Assembly: GCA_947630585.1 (NCBI GenBank)
Contig: CANRIE010000114.1
Span: forward strand, 1 to 13,721
Length of the DNA stretch: 13,721 nucleotides
Source of the DNA: an uncultured Bacilli bacterium
GTDB taxonomy: Bacteria > Bacillota_I > Bacilli_A > RF39 > UBA660
Direction: 5' to 3'
Below, piece after piece: positions 1 through 7,378 of this stretch. The first letter of the stretch is position 1. Each line of letters begins with the position of its first letter. The notes under the pieces were generated by a model, which was not told where the DNA came from, made no database searches, and worked only from the letters and a program-made list of their open reading frames with translations. Both the position numbers and the translations under genes were made by a program.

Positions 1-171
1 CAAAAGCGGTAAAAGCAAAAAAATAATCCCTTCTTCTAAAAAATTAAAAAATGTCCTTGACAAAGGGTACAATTTAATTATCAAAATGGCGTTTCAATTG
101 AAGTTCTTGCTAATGCTTTAAAAATGAAACCTTCAGAAATTGAAGAAATAATTAATAATAAAGATGCTTGA
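1..171 (+). pseudogene. 3' remnant of a frameshifted gene, HTH-like C-terminus
   Basis: Two overlapping plus-strand frames appear to be parts of one protein. The first runs from the window edge in the frame starting at base 2 and reads ...KKLKNVLDKGYNL before drifting to a stop at 119-121. The second is open only from base 61 (after a TGA at 58-60) and reads NGVSIEVLANALKMKPSEIEEIINNKDA in total, here split as NGVSIEVLANALKM then KPSEIEEIINNKDA, ending at TGA 169-171. Joining them between about 65 and 85 gives a plausible helix-turn-helix-like C-terminus, so one base seems to have been lost (or two gained). The family is not recognisable from so short a piece, and the 5' end lies outside the window. 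It converges on the gene ending at 181 and shares its hairpin terminator. A sequencing error or a recent pseudogene would look the same. Confidence 0.45.
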
Positions 172-196
172 AATTATGTTTCAGGCATCTTTATTA
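156..196. terminator. Bidirectional hairpin terminator
   Basis: Arms 156-173 and 179-196 pair over 18 positions with one T-G wobble around a 5-nt loop (ttatg). The core ATAAAGATGC pairs with GCATCTTTAT. The stem contains the stop codon of the plus-strand remnant, and its right arm holds the stop codon of the minus-strand gene ending at 181. It is symmetric, so it could stop transcription from both sides. Confidence 0.75.
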
Positions 197-1209
197 ATAT
201 CCAAAGTATATTTAAGATTAGTATTATCCCCTATTACATCATATATAGATAATTTATTATCTTCAATATTATAAGTTGCATAACCATTTATACTAATTTT
301 TTCATCTAATATACTTTCTAATTCATTATTAACAATATCTATTTCATTATTATCTTCAATAATAATTAAATCATTAGTTAAAGGATATGAAAAATCATAA
401 GTAGTTTGAAATTCTATTCTAATCCTACCTGTTTCCATATTAATTATTTTACCTTTATCATGACTTTCAACATATACTTCTTTTAAATCAGGATTAAGAA
501 GTAAAGTATCTCTATTAATATCTACTGAATAATCATTAATACTAGATACATCAATAGAACCTATTTTATCAAATTCAAAATTAGTTACTTCCCTACCATT
601 TACAATATTAAGAAAACCTAATTTATTATTTCTAATTGCAACAATTAAATTTCCAACTTGACCACTTAATTTACTATTAGTTGGATCAATTCCAATTTGT
701 TTATAAACATTATTAATAATTATTTTACCTTGATTATCTATAATACCACTATTGCCTATTTTATCAATTACTAAAAAATAAGTTTTATTATTATATTCAT
801 AAATATTAGAATAAAAATTATATTTATCACTTATTTTGGTTTCATCTTTAAAATTATATAAAAATGATATTTTAGAGTCTAAATTTGCTTCATCAGTTAT
901 TAAAGCAATTCCCTTGTTATAATCAAGATAATGGATATTCTGATTTTCTAAAGATTCTTTACAATAATCATTTTGACAAGTGTAACTTCCAATAGAGTTG
1001 CCACTGCATACTTCTCTTTCATATTTTTTATCATCTTTAGAAATAAATTGAATTTCCCCTTCTAAATTACTACCAGGGCATAAGAATAAAGTATCTTTAG
1101 TAATTAATTTATTAACACCTTGATTACCATATTTATCATATATGTGATAAGTTAATATAAGTGCAATTACTAAGGATATAAGTCCAATAATTATCTCAGA
1201 TTTCTTCAT
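181..1209 (-). CDS. Membrane-anchored WG-repeat-like protein
   Basis: This 342-residue protein has a short positive N-terminus (MKKSE) and one hydrophobic helix at about residues 6-22 (IIIGLISLVIALILTYHIY), so it is probably anchored with most of the chain outside the cell. The body has degenerate WG-type repeats, for example GIIDNQGKIIINNVYKQIG and a following KLGFLNIVNGREV...FDKIG unit. That suggests a beta-propeller-like fold, with no known activity. Four cysteines cluster at about residues 44-83. Start: an upstream in-frame ATG at 1224 lies inside the strong GGAGGGG (complement of 1216-1222), so the ATG at 1209 is preferred. It overlaps the end of rmuC by 14 nt and is the last gene of the block. 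The family call is moderate because the repeats are divergent. Confidence 0.7.
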   Translation of the reverse strand: MKKSEIIIGLISLVIALILTYHIYDKYGNQGVNKLITKDTLFLCPGSNLEGEIQFISKDDKKYEREVCSGNSIGSYTCQNDYCKESLENQNIHYLDYNKGIALITDEANLDSKISFLYNFKDETKISDKYNFYSNIYEYNNKTYFLVIDKIGNSGIIDNQGKIIINNVYKQIGIDPTNSKLSGQVGNLIVAIRNNKLGFLNIVNGREVTNFEFDKIGSIDVSSINDYSVDINRDTLLLNPDLKEVYVESHDKGKIINMETGRIRIEFQTTYDFSYPLTNDLIIIEDNNEIDIVNNELESILDEKISINGYATYNIEDNKLSIYDVIGDNTNLKYTLDINKDA

Positions 1210-2305
1210 TTGAATCCCCTCCATCTAATAAATTATCATCTCTATTATTGATTTTAGCATTGGAAATTGAATCAAATTTTCTTTTAATTTTATCAGTTGT
1301 AATATTGAATGCTTCAACATCATGATTAACTGTTAAAATACTTCGAGATAACTTATCAAATCTTTCTTTAAATCTTGAAAATTCAATTCCAAGTTTATTT
1401 AATTCTTCATGAATAACACTTGTATATTTATCACGTTCAATATTTTGAATAACCATTAAAATCATCGTTAAAGTTGAAACTAAAGTTGTAGGGCCCGCAA
1501 GCCAAATTCTTTTTCTGTAAGCATATTCGACTAAATCTTGATGATGAGCATTAATCTCTGCGAAAATCGCTTCAGCCGGAATAAACATAATCGCTTGATT
1601 ACTAGTCTCACCTTCAATTATATATTTAGAACTAATCGCATCAATGTGTTTTTTTACATCAACTTTAAATTGTTTAGAAGCAATCCCTCTTAACTCTTCA
1701 CTTTTTTCTTTATCAACCATAATCCGGTAATTTTCTAAAGGAAACTTAGAATCAATTGCAATCATATTTAAAGGGGAAGGTGCAAACACAACCGAATCAG
1801 CAATATAATTATTAGATAAATGATATTGAGTTTTATAAAGATTTGAGTTACTTCCAAAAACATTTTCTAAAATATTATAAAGATTAACTTCTCCAAAGAT
1901 TCCTCTTGTTTTTTTATCAGTTAAAATATTTTCAAGAGAGACAATATCCATTCCTAAATTATCAATTTTCTTTTGAGCTTCATCAATTTTAGTTAATCGT
2001 TCTAAGACATTTGTAAATGTTTTGTTAGTTTTTTCAAAATTTTCATCGATTTTTAAATTAACTCTTTCATTTATTTCATTTAATTTTAAATCTAATTTAT
2101 CATTAACTTTATCAAAATGATTAGTCATACTTAAAGTTACTTCTTCTTTTAAATTTGAAAATTCTTTATTAATATTCACTTCAAATCTTGATAATCTTTC
2201 AATTAAATCTAAACTATTATTTTTACTATTTACTTTAATTAGTAAGATAATATTTATAATAATCCCGATTCCTACTAATATTAAAGTTACAACTTCACTT
2301 GTCAT
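1196..2305 (-). CDS. rmuC: RmuC family protein (putative nuclease-fold, recombination-linked)
   Basis: The 369-residue protein has an N-terminal membrane helix (about 5-23), a long charged coiled coil (about 28-120) and the conserved RmuC domain (about 125-330). Visible landmarks are the RGIFGEVNLYNILE motif, AIDSKFPLENY and FIPAEAIFAEI, followed by the RIWLAGPTTL stretch. RmuC proteins are associated with limiting DNA inversion or rearrangement in E. coli and have a distant restriction-endonuclease-like fold; the biochemical activity is not settled. Its start overlaps the RNase J-like stop by one base (TAATG), typical of translational coupling. The C-terminal tail after the domain is short and polar and encodes the ribosome binding site of the next gene. 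No missing core motif is obvious. Confidence 0.93.
   Translation of the reverse strand: MTSEVVTLILVGIGIIINIILLIKVNSKNNSLDLIERLSRFEVNINKEFSNLKEEVTLSMTNHFDKVNDKLDLKLNEINERVNLKIDENFEKTNKTFTNVLERLTKIDEAQKKIDNLGMDIVSLENILTDKKTRGIFGEVNLYNILENVFGSNSNLYKTQYHLSNNYIADSVVFAPSPLNMIAIDSKFPLENYRIMVDKEKSEELRGIASKQFKVDVKKHIDAISSKYIIEGETSNQAIMFIPAEAIFAEINAHHQDLVEYAYRKRIWLAGPTTLVSTLTMILMVIQNIERDKYTSVIHEELNKLGIEFSRFKERFDKLSRSILTVNHDVEAFNITTDKIKRKFDSISNAKINNRDDNLLDGGDSNEEI
1216..1222 (-). promoter_or_regulatory. Ribosome binding site deciding a start
   Basis: GGAGGGG on the minus strand lies 6 nt before the ATG at 1209 and inside the last codons of rmuC. It overlaps the alternative ATG at 1224, which rules that ATG out as the likely start. 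Confidence 0.7.
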
Positions 2306-3951
2306 TAAGCTTCTCCAACTATAGTTATTATCATTGGTTTACATTCAGTTTCTTCATATAAGTATTTACCTAAAGTGCTTCTTATTTCTTGCTTGATAGT
2401 ATTGTAATCAACATAATTATTGCTGATATTATTTTTGATAATTCTTTCTGATATAATACTAGCTTCTTTTAAAATATCCATATTATCTTTAACATAGATA
2501 AATCCTCTTGTTAGTATCTCTGGTCCAACTAATATTTCTTTCGTGTGTTTATCAAGAGTTGCTGTTACTAAAACAATTCCAGCTTCTGCTAACATTTCTC
2601 TATCTTTCAAAACTAATTCTCCAACATCACTTGAACTTTTACCATCAATTAGTATTTCATCAACTTTAACTCTTACTTCATTTACAACTAACTCACCATC
2701 AATAATTCTTACAACATCGCCATTTTGTTTTAATAAAATATTATCTTTATCAATTCCTAATTTTAAAGCTAAATTAGCATTTTCAACTTGATCTTTATAG
2801 TTTCCTTTAACTGGAAAATAATATTTTGGTTTCATCATGTTAATCATCATCATCAAGTCTTCTTTAGAGGGATGGAATAATAAATGTTCTTTATTATTTA
2901 AAGCTACAACATTTATTTTACGTTTTGCAAATTCATCCATTATCATAACCATACGTTTTTCAACACCCATATACATAGGTTCAGTTATAAAAATAGTATC
3001 ATTTTCCATTAATTTAACAAATTTATCAGTTCCTCTTAAAATTCTTTCTAAATTAGCATAAGGTTTATCTTTAAAATCACTTATTAGAATAACAGTTCCT
3101 TTTTCATTTAAACTATTCAAATCCCCTATTTTGGTTCTATTAATTGTTAAGTATTTTAATTCTAAAGCTTTATAAACAACATCTTGTAAAAATTTACCCA
3201 TGATAACAATCTTTCGATTAGTTTTAGATACTTCATCAAATATTTCTTGAATTCTATAAATATGAGCTGGTAAAACACTCATGATAATCCGGTTTTCATT
3301 GTCATGTAAAACACTTCTTATAAATGATGATACTCTGTGACTTGGACTTGTAAATCCTTCATGTTCAGCATACATTGATTCAGCCATTAAACATAAGACT
3401 TTTTGTTTTCCAATATAAGCAAGTCGCCCAATATCACAGGCAAAATGATTAGTCATTGTTGGATCAAAAATAAAATCTCCTGTATAAACAATTGCTCCAT
3501 CTTTCGTATTTAAAACATATAATGTGCTATCAGGAATTGAATGGGTTACTTCAATTGGAAAAATACTTGTATCTCCAAAATCAATTTTAGAGTGACTCTT
3601 AATTTCTCTTAAATTAGTTGCATTTACTTTATCAACTGCAAGTTGTAATTTAAGAACTTCTAAAGTAAATTTTAAACCATAAATTGGTAAATCTGGTAAT
3701 TCCATTAAAATATCTGGTAAAGCTCCATAATTAGATTCATGTCCATGGGATAAAAATACTCCTTTAACCCTTTTTATATTTTCTTTTAAATAATCATAAC
3801 AAGGAATAATATAATCAATTCCAAGTAATCTATCTCTCGGATATTTAAGTCCAGCATCAAATACAAAGATATCTTTATCTACTTCAACTACATAACAGTT
3901 TTTTCCATCTTCATTTAAACCACCTAAGGCAAATATATTAATTTTACTCAT
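2305..3951 (-). CDS. rnj: RNase J-like beta-CASP metallo-beta-lactamase protein, degenerate active site
   Basis: At 548 residues it matches the usual RNase J length (about 555) and domain order: metallo-beta-lactamase, inserted beta-CASP, C-terminal domain. Recognisable landmarks are GGLNEDGKNCYVVE, VTHSIPDS (His137), YTGDFIFD (Asp159), a beta-CASP segment MAESMYAEHEGFT, and KPKYYFPVKGNY. The metal motif HxHxDH of active RNase J reads H69-G-H71-E-S73-N74, so the Asp and second-metal His are absent, and the PVHGE motif reads PVKGN (His to Lys382). The usual GSQGEP reads SDFKDKP. This resembles the weak or structural RNase J2 partner, but is more eroded. In the cell it would be expected to pair with an intact RNase J1 encoded elsewhere. 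Start: ATG 3951 follows AAGGAGG; an in-frame ATG at 3975 lies upstream of that site. Confidence 0.88.
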   Translation of the reverse strand: MSKINIFALGGLNEDGKNCYVVEVDKDIFVFDAGLKYPRDRLLGIDYIIPCYDYLKENIKRVKGVFLSHGHESNYGALPDILMELPDLPIYGLKFTLEVLKLQLAVDKVNATNLREIKSHSKIDFGDTSIFPIEVTHSIPDSTLYVLNTKDGAIVYTGDFIFDPTMTNHFACDIGRLAYIGKQKVLCLMAESMYAEHEGFTSPSHRVSSFIRSVLHDNENRIIMSVLPAHIYRIQEIFDEVSKTNRKIVIMGKFLQDVVYKALELKYLTINRTKIGDLNSLNEKGTVILISDFKDKPYANLERILRGTDKFVKLMENDTIFITEPMYMGVEKRMVMIMDEFAKRKINVVALNNKEHLLFHPSKEDLMMMINMMKPKYYFPVKGNYKDQVENANLALKLGIDKDNILLKQNGDVVRIIDGELVVNEVRVKVDEILIDGKSSSDVGELVLKDREMLAEAGIVLVTATLDKHTKEILVGPEILTRGFIYVKDNMDILKEASIISERIIKNNISNNYVDYNTIKQEIRSTLGKYLYEETECKPMIITIVGEA

Positions 3952-3956
3952 CTCGT

Positions 3957-3963
3957 CCTCCTT
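3957..3963 (-). promoter_or_regulatory. Strong ribosome binding site of the RNase J-like gene
   Basis: AAGGAGG on the minus strand, 5 nt before ATG 3951, fixes that start over the in-frame ATG at 3975. Confidence 0.75.
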
Positions 3964-3987
3964 CTTATAAGGCATTAAACCTGTCTA

Positions 3988-4016
3988 ATTTTATCATTTT
4001 TTAAGTTTTAAATCAA
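3988..4016 (-). promoter_or_regulatory. Promoter of the RNase J-like gene
   Basis: On the minus strand, TTGATT (4011-4016), a 17-bp spacer and TAAAAT (3988-3993) preceded by TGA form an extended -10 sigma-A promoter. The predicted start is near 3981, giving a leader of about 30 nt. It lies in the only sizeable gap of the 7316-181 block, so rnj-rmuC-WG can be transcribed separately. Confidence 0.65.
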
Positions 4017-4023
4017 GTCTTTT

Positions 4024-4584
4024 CTATTTCTCTTTCATATAATTTGCTAAATTAGCATTTTTAAAGAAAGTTCTTGCTTCTAAATCATACTTCATAATAC
4101 TTATTTCTATCTTTTGACATATTAAAGTATCAGAGTTTAATAAAACTCCACTTGAAATTCCTTTTTCACAAGTAAACTTTTGGTTATTATAATCTCCCAT
4201 ATATAAAACATTAACATTATCACCTGTTACTCTGTAAGTATAAATTAAAGTACTATCTTTATAGTCATATGTTGCTATTAAATTAGAAGTTAATTTATCC
4301 TTATATTCAAAAGTATTTCTAATCATTTGAAAGTTATAAGAATCAAAAGTATCTTTTGTATATTCTGATTCTTTATCTATTGAAACGTAATAATTATAAT
4401 CATCTTCTGTTAAACTAGAATTATATTTTTCATATAACCCATCTTGATTTAATATATAACCATGATTAATAACATAATCAACTAAATTATTTTTAGTATT
4501 ATTTTTTAATACCACTTTTATTATTACCAAAATTATTACAATGGCAATAAATATAATTCCTATTTTTATATATTTTTTATTCAT
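4024..4584 (-). CDS. Membrane-anchored protein of unknown function
   Basis: The 186-residue protein starts MNKKYIKIG and has one hydrophobic helix at about residues 7-27, then a polar, tyrosine-rich region predicted outside the membrane. I do not recognise the family. The soluble part has several short beta-type stretches (for example TLIYTYRVTGDNVNVLYMG) and two cysteines (KFTCEKG and LICQKI) that could form a disulfide. The start is preceded by AAGGTAGG. It begins one base after the stop codon of the VirB2-like/hydrolase fusion, so the two are probably co-translated and may work together at the surface. That link is inference from position only. Confidence 0.8.
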   Translation of the reverse strand: MNKKYIKIGIIFIAIVIILVIIKVVLKNNTKNNLVDYVINHGYILNQDGLYEKYNSSLTEDDYNYYVSIDKESEYTKDTFDSYNFQMIRNTFEYKDKLTSNLIATYDYKDSTLIYTYRVTGDNVNVLYMGDYNNQKFTCEKGISSGVLLNSDTLICQKIEISIMKYDLEARTFFKNANLANYMKEK

Positions 4585-4585
4585 T

Positions 4586-5566
4586 TTAACCTACCTTACT
4601 TATGCTATCAATTTTATTTTTAGCAGCTTTTGTATAACCAAAAGGATCGGATGCTCCATCACTTCTTGGATGACCAAAATAAGTATATACTGCTCCCATT
4701 CTGTTATAAATAACTGTTTTATCTTTTTGAAAATTATTATGATTTTTTATAGCCTCTCCTGTATATGTTTTTCCATTCGTAACAATTTTTGAAATATCAC
4801 CAGTCCAATCGTGTTCATCAACATATAATGGTATCATTCTTTGACCCTCTATTAAAACTTGTCTAACACTATTTAAAACATCTGGATTTAAGTTAGCATT
4901 TTTATAAGTTCCTTTATTAGCAGGAGCCCACCATCCACACTTTAAAACATACGTATGGATATCACCATATTTACTGCCAAATAATTCAAAACGATTTGCA
5001 ATTAACGATGCTTCCCAAGCAGCTCCCTTTGCACTTCCTTGCTCTTGCTGACAAATTTTAGCTATATCTTTAAGATCACTTTCCGATAATCGATATTTCA
5101 TTCCCAAAACTGTTCCATCAGGATTCACTTGATTAATTTTGTTATTTTTTAAAAGAGCCGCTAATCTTTCCTTAGTTTTTTGATATTCTGCAGTTCCTGC
5201 TTCTTTTTCCATTTGCTCTTTAAGTAATTTTTCAGCTTTCGCAAGATTAATATAAAAATCAATATTTTCAATATTTGATAAACATCCATGGTAGTCATTA
5301 GAAGTACCTGTTAAATCATCAACTATATAAATAAAATTATTAATTAAAGTTGGAGTTAAAAATACAATTATTGCTGCAACTATCCGTCTTATCGCATTAT
5401 TTCTATTTTCTATCTGTTTTTGAGGATCATTTAAAAATAAATTTTTATAAAAATCAATTGCAATTTTAACAATTAAAACTATCGGAATAGCAAATCTTAA
5501 TATTTGAAGAGCAGTTTGAACATATGATAAAATTCTTAAAAATAAAATATTCGTACATACTGACAT
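4586..5566 (-). CDS. VirB2/TrbC-like two-helix module fused to a SleB-like cell wall hydrolase domain
   Basis: The 326-residue protein has two parts. Residues 20-85 hold two hydrophobic helices (about 25-45 and 62-82) separated by a charged loop (NDPQKQIENRNNAIRR), a layout seen in VirB2/TrbC-type T4SS-pilin-like small membrane proteins of Firmicutes. A charged helical linker (about 105-145) leads to a C-terminal domain. Its segment DIAKICQQEQGSAKGAAWEA then SLIANRFE resembles the start of the SleB/CwlJ hydrolase fold (family pattern: an E-x-[R/Q]-G core followed by a helix ending in NR). Glu175 would be the candidate catalytic residue. The domain is probably outside the cell and acts on peptidoglycan. 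The start follows GAGGT, which lies in the last codons of nth. Both domain calls are by pattern only. Confidence 0.65.
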   Translation of the reverse strand: MSVCTNILFLRILSYVQTALQILRFAIPIVLIVKIAIDFYKNLFLNDPQKQIENRNNAIRRIVAAIIVFLTPTLINNFIYIVDDLTGTSNDYHGCLSNIENIDFYINLAKAEKLLKEQMEKEAGTAEYQKTKERLAALLKNNKINQVNPDGTVLGMKYRLSESDLKDIAKICQQEQGSAKGAAWEASLIANRFELFGSKYGDIHTYVLKCGWWAPANKGTYKNANLNPDVLNSVRQVLIEGQRMIPLYVDEHDWTGDISKIVTNGKTYTGEAIKNHNNFQKDKTVIYNRMGAVYTYFGHPRSDGASDPFGYTKAAKNKIDSISKVG

Positions 5567-5568
5567 AA

Positions 5569-6201
5569 TTACCTCTTTTCATATTCTTTATGACAAAATT
5601 CTTCTAATTTACAATCCTTACAATCTGGTTTAATAGCTTTACATTTATATCTTCCAAATAAAACTAATTGTTTATGTAATTTATTCCAATTTTCTTCCTT
5701 AAATATTTTCTTTAATTTTTCTTCTATTATAACTGGGTCTTTAGTATCAACAAGTTGTAACCTGTTAGAAACTCTTATTACATGCGTATCAACTGCAAAT
5801 GATGGAATATTAAATAGTTCTCCTAAAATAACATTAGCAGACTTTCTCCCAACTCCACTCATACTTTCAAGTTCTTCGTGACTTCTTGGAACTTTCCCAT
5901 TAAAATCATTAAGAATCGTGTTTGTAATATTTAGAACATTAATACTTTTTTTATTATAATTCCCAATTGGTTTAATAATTTCTTTAATATCATCAATATT
6001 TGCTTTACTTAATTTTTCAAGGGTATCATATTTTGAAAATAAAACCTTAGTTACTTTATTAACCCCTTTGTCGGTTGTTTGAGCAGATAACATCACAGCA
6101 ATTACTAATTCATAATCTTTATTATAATTAAGTTCACACTTAGGTTCTTTAAATAGTTCATCTAAATAACCTTCAATTTCCAATATATTCTTCTTCATCA
6201 T
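5569..6201 (-). CDS. nth: Endonuclease III (DNA glycosylase/AP lyase)
   Basis: The product removes oxidised pyrimidines in base excision repair and nicks the abasic site. It has the helix-hairpin-helix ESMSGVGRKSANVIL with the catalytic lysine, then the catalytic Asp in AVDTH. The [4Fe-4S] ligands are C-x6-C-x2-C-x5-C near the C-terminus. Starting at the first of two tandem ATGs (6201) gives 210 residues and puts the key residues at Lys120, Asp138 and Cys187/194/197/203, exactly the E. coli Nth numbering, so this start is preferred over an in-frame ATG at 6234. The ribosome binding site is weak. The gene overlaps the dnaD 3' end by 29 nt, suggesting coupling. dnaD-nth adjacency is conserved in Bacillus. 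Confidence 0.95.
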   Translation of the reverse strand: MMKKNILEIEGYLDELFKEPKCELNYNKDYELVIAVMLSAQTTDKGVNKVTKVLFSKYDTLEKLSKANIDDIKEIIKPIGNYNKKSINVLNITNTILNDFNGKVPRSHEELESMSGVGRKSANVILGELFNIPSFAVDTHVIRVSNRLQLVDTKDPVIIEEKLKKIFKEENWNKLHKQLVLFGRYKCKAIKPDCKDCKLEEFCHKEYEKR

Positions 6202-6835
6202 CCAACCAATTCCAATCTTCTGTCTCAAAATCAATAGCTTCTTCAGTTTCTTCTTGCTTCGTATCTTTCTTTAAATCCTCAACAGCTCTAATCCCATTAG
6301 TTTGCCATTCAAGTAACATTTTATCAACATACTTTAAATTATATACACCCATATCAAGAGCATTCTTAATTGCTTCTTTAATTAAATCGATATTAATATT
6401 ACTATTTATCCATCCCTCAATTGTTTTAATTTCAACAGAATTTAAGGTTCTTCCTAATTCATTTTCAATATAAGCATAGATGCTTTCTTCTTCCTTGTTA
6501 CTCTCTGAATTAATTAAAAGTGTACTAATCTTCTCATAAAAACTATCTAATTTAATTACTTCTTCTAACATATTGTTTTCACTTTTTAAAACTTCTAAAT
6601 TTAAATATCCTTTATCAGTTAAAACCGAAATATATCCCATTACTTCCATAATATCATAATTTAAATCATTAGCAATTTTTTCAGGATTAAACTCTAAATT
6701 ATCTTGACGATTATAAAGATACATTAAAAAGACAAACTCATCCATTGTTAAATTTAACTCTTTTAAGTACTTTAAAATATAAAGAGGGATAACAATATTT
6801 CCGTCTCCTATTACTTTATTAAGTTTTCCTTTCAT
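6173..6835 (-). CDS. dnaD: DnaD replication initiation/primosome protein
   Basis: The 220-residue protein has an N-terminal winged-helix-type region (about 10-100) and a C-terminal DnaD domain (about 118-185). The latter shows the family pattern: ENELGRTLNSVEIKTIEGW, then LIKEAIKNALDMGVYNLKYVDKML split around a conserved Tyr, ending in a Trp (LLEWQTNGI). An acidic tail with several Trp and Glu follows. DnaD acts with DnaB/DnaI proteins in helicase loading at oriC and restart sites in low-GC Gram-positives. Start: ATG 6835 follows AGGTGA; the longer in-frame ORF to 6940 is only the antiphase of the upstream gene and has no ribosome binding site. The AGGTGA overlaps the TGA stop of the preceding gene, so translation is probably coupled. 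Confidence 0.93.
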   Translation of the reverse strand: MKGKLNKVIGDGNIVIPLYILKYLKELNLTMDEFVFLMYLYNRQDNLEFNPEKIANDLNYDIMEVMGYISVLTDKGYLNLEVLKSENNMLEEVIKLDSFYEKISTLLINSESNKEEESIYAYIENELGRTLNSVEIKTIEGWINSNINIDLIKEAIKNALDMGVYNLKYVDKMLLEWQTNGIRAVEDLKKDTKQEETEEAIDFETEDWNWLDDEEEYIGN

Positions 6836-6839
6836 AGTA

Positions 6840-7316
6840 TCACCTGGCAATAACTTCAAGGGAATATTTATAAGATGGCTTTTCAACTTTTTCACTATAA
6901 TAAATATAAATTTTATAAGTATCAGTTTTCTTTTTATCAACTGAACTATTTAAAAGAATATCATTTTTTAAAGAATCTAAACTACCACTTTTAACTTCTT
7001 TATCATTTTTAATAATTATATAATCTAAATTACTTCTATTACCATCATCTTTAAGTTTTAAATCAAAATCAACATTATATTTACCTTTATTTTCTAAAGT
7101 AAAGATATAAGGATAAGTTTTTAAAGCCTCATCATGATTTAACTTTTCAACATTTTCTAATGTAAATTCTTTATTATCTTCAAAAGTTGCAATTAAGTTA
7201 ATATTAGCATATTTTTCTTGTTCAAAATAATGAGTTACAATATATGTCATTCCACATGCAAAGATACAGAATCCAATAAAACCAATTATTTTTCCAACTA
7301 ATATCCGTTTTTTCAT
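6840..7316 (-). CDS. Membrane-anchored or secreted beta-sandwich-like protein
   Basis: The 158-residue protein has a positive N-terminus and one hydrophobic helix (about 10-28, IIGFIGFCIFACGMTYIV). The remainder is rich in alternating polar/hydrophobic stretches: YPYIFTLENKGKYNVDFDLKL, then LDYIIIKNDKEVKSGSLDSL and KTDTYKIYIYYSE. This order (a N-K-G turn after a strand, then a Y-x-I-x-I-Y-Y strand) resembles TasA/CalY-like exported beta proteins of Firmicutes, though the match is only to the general pattern. The start follows AGGTGAT with 5-6 nt spacing. It is the first gene of the dnaD-nth block and 4 nt upstream of dnaD's start. Its function is unknown. Confidence 0.75.
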   Translation of the reverse strand: MKKRILVGKIIGFIGFCIFACGMTYIVTHYFEQEKYANINLIATFEDNKEFTLENVEKLNHDEALKTYPYIFTLENKGKYNVDFDLKLKDDGNRSNLDYIIIKNDKEVKSGSLDSLKNDILLNSSVDKKKTDTYKIYIYYSEKVEKPSYKYSLEVIAR

Positions 7317-7350
7317 ACTATCACCTACAACCTTTGATATTCATAATTTA

Positions 7351-7356
7351 ATTATA
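7351..7356 (-). promoter_or_regulatory. -10 element for the dnaD-nth block
   Basis: TATAAT on the minus strand, 35 nt before ATG 7316. No good -35 is visible at 16-18 bp. It lies just downstream of the ABC-F stop codon, and no terminator separates them, so read-through from the ABC-F gene is also possible. Confidence 0.5.
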
Positions 7357-7378
7357 CACCATTTTTTTATTAATTACA

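Noticed and set aside
46..85. Programmed -1 frameshift in the left-edge gene
   Set aside because: The A-rich heptamer at about 46-52 would shift into a frame with TGA at 58-60; no suitable slippery site is found after it.
2543..3061. Two open frames of 74-82 codons on the plus strand, opposite the RNase J-like gene
   Set aside because: They are antisense to a clear conserved gene, have no ribosome binding site or recognisable sequence, and Ser/Ile-rich composition typical of reverse-strand reading.
4541..4792. 83-codon plus-strand frame opposite the 4024-4584 and 4586-5566 genes
   Set aside because: It is a shadow of the minus-strand genes; no ribosome binding site and no domain.
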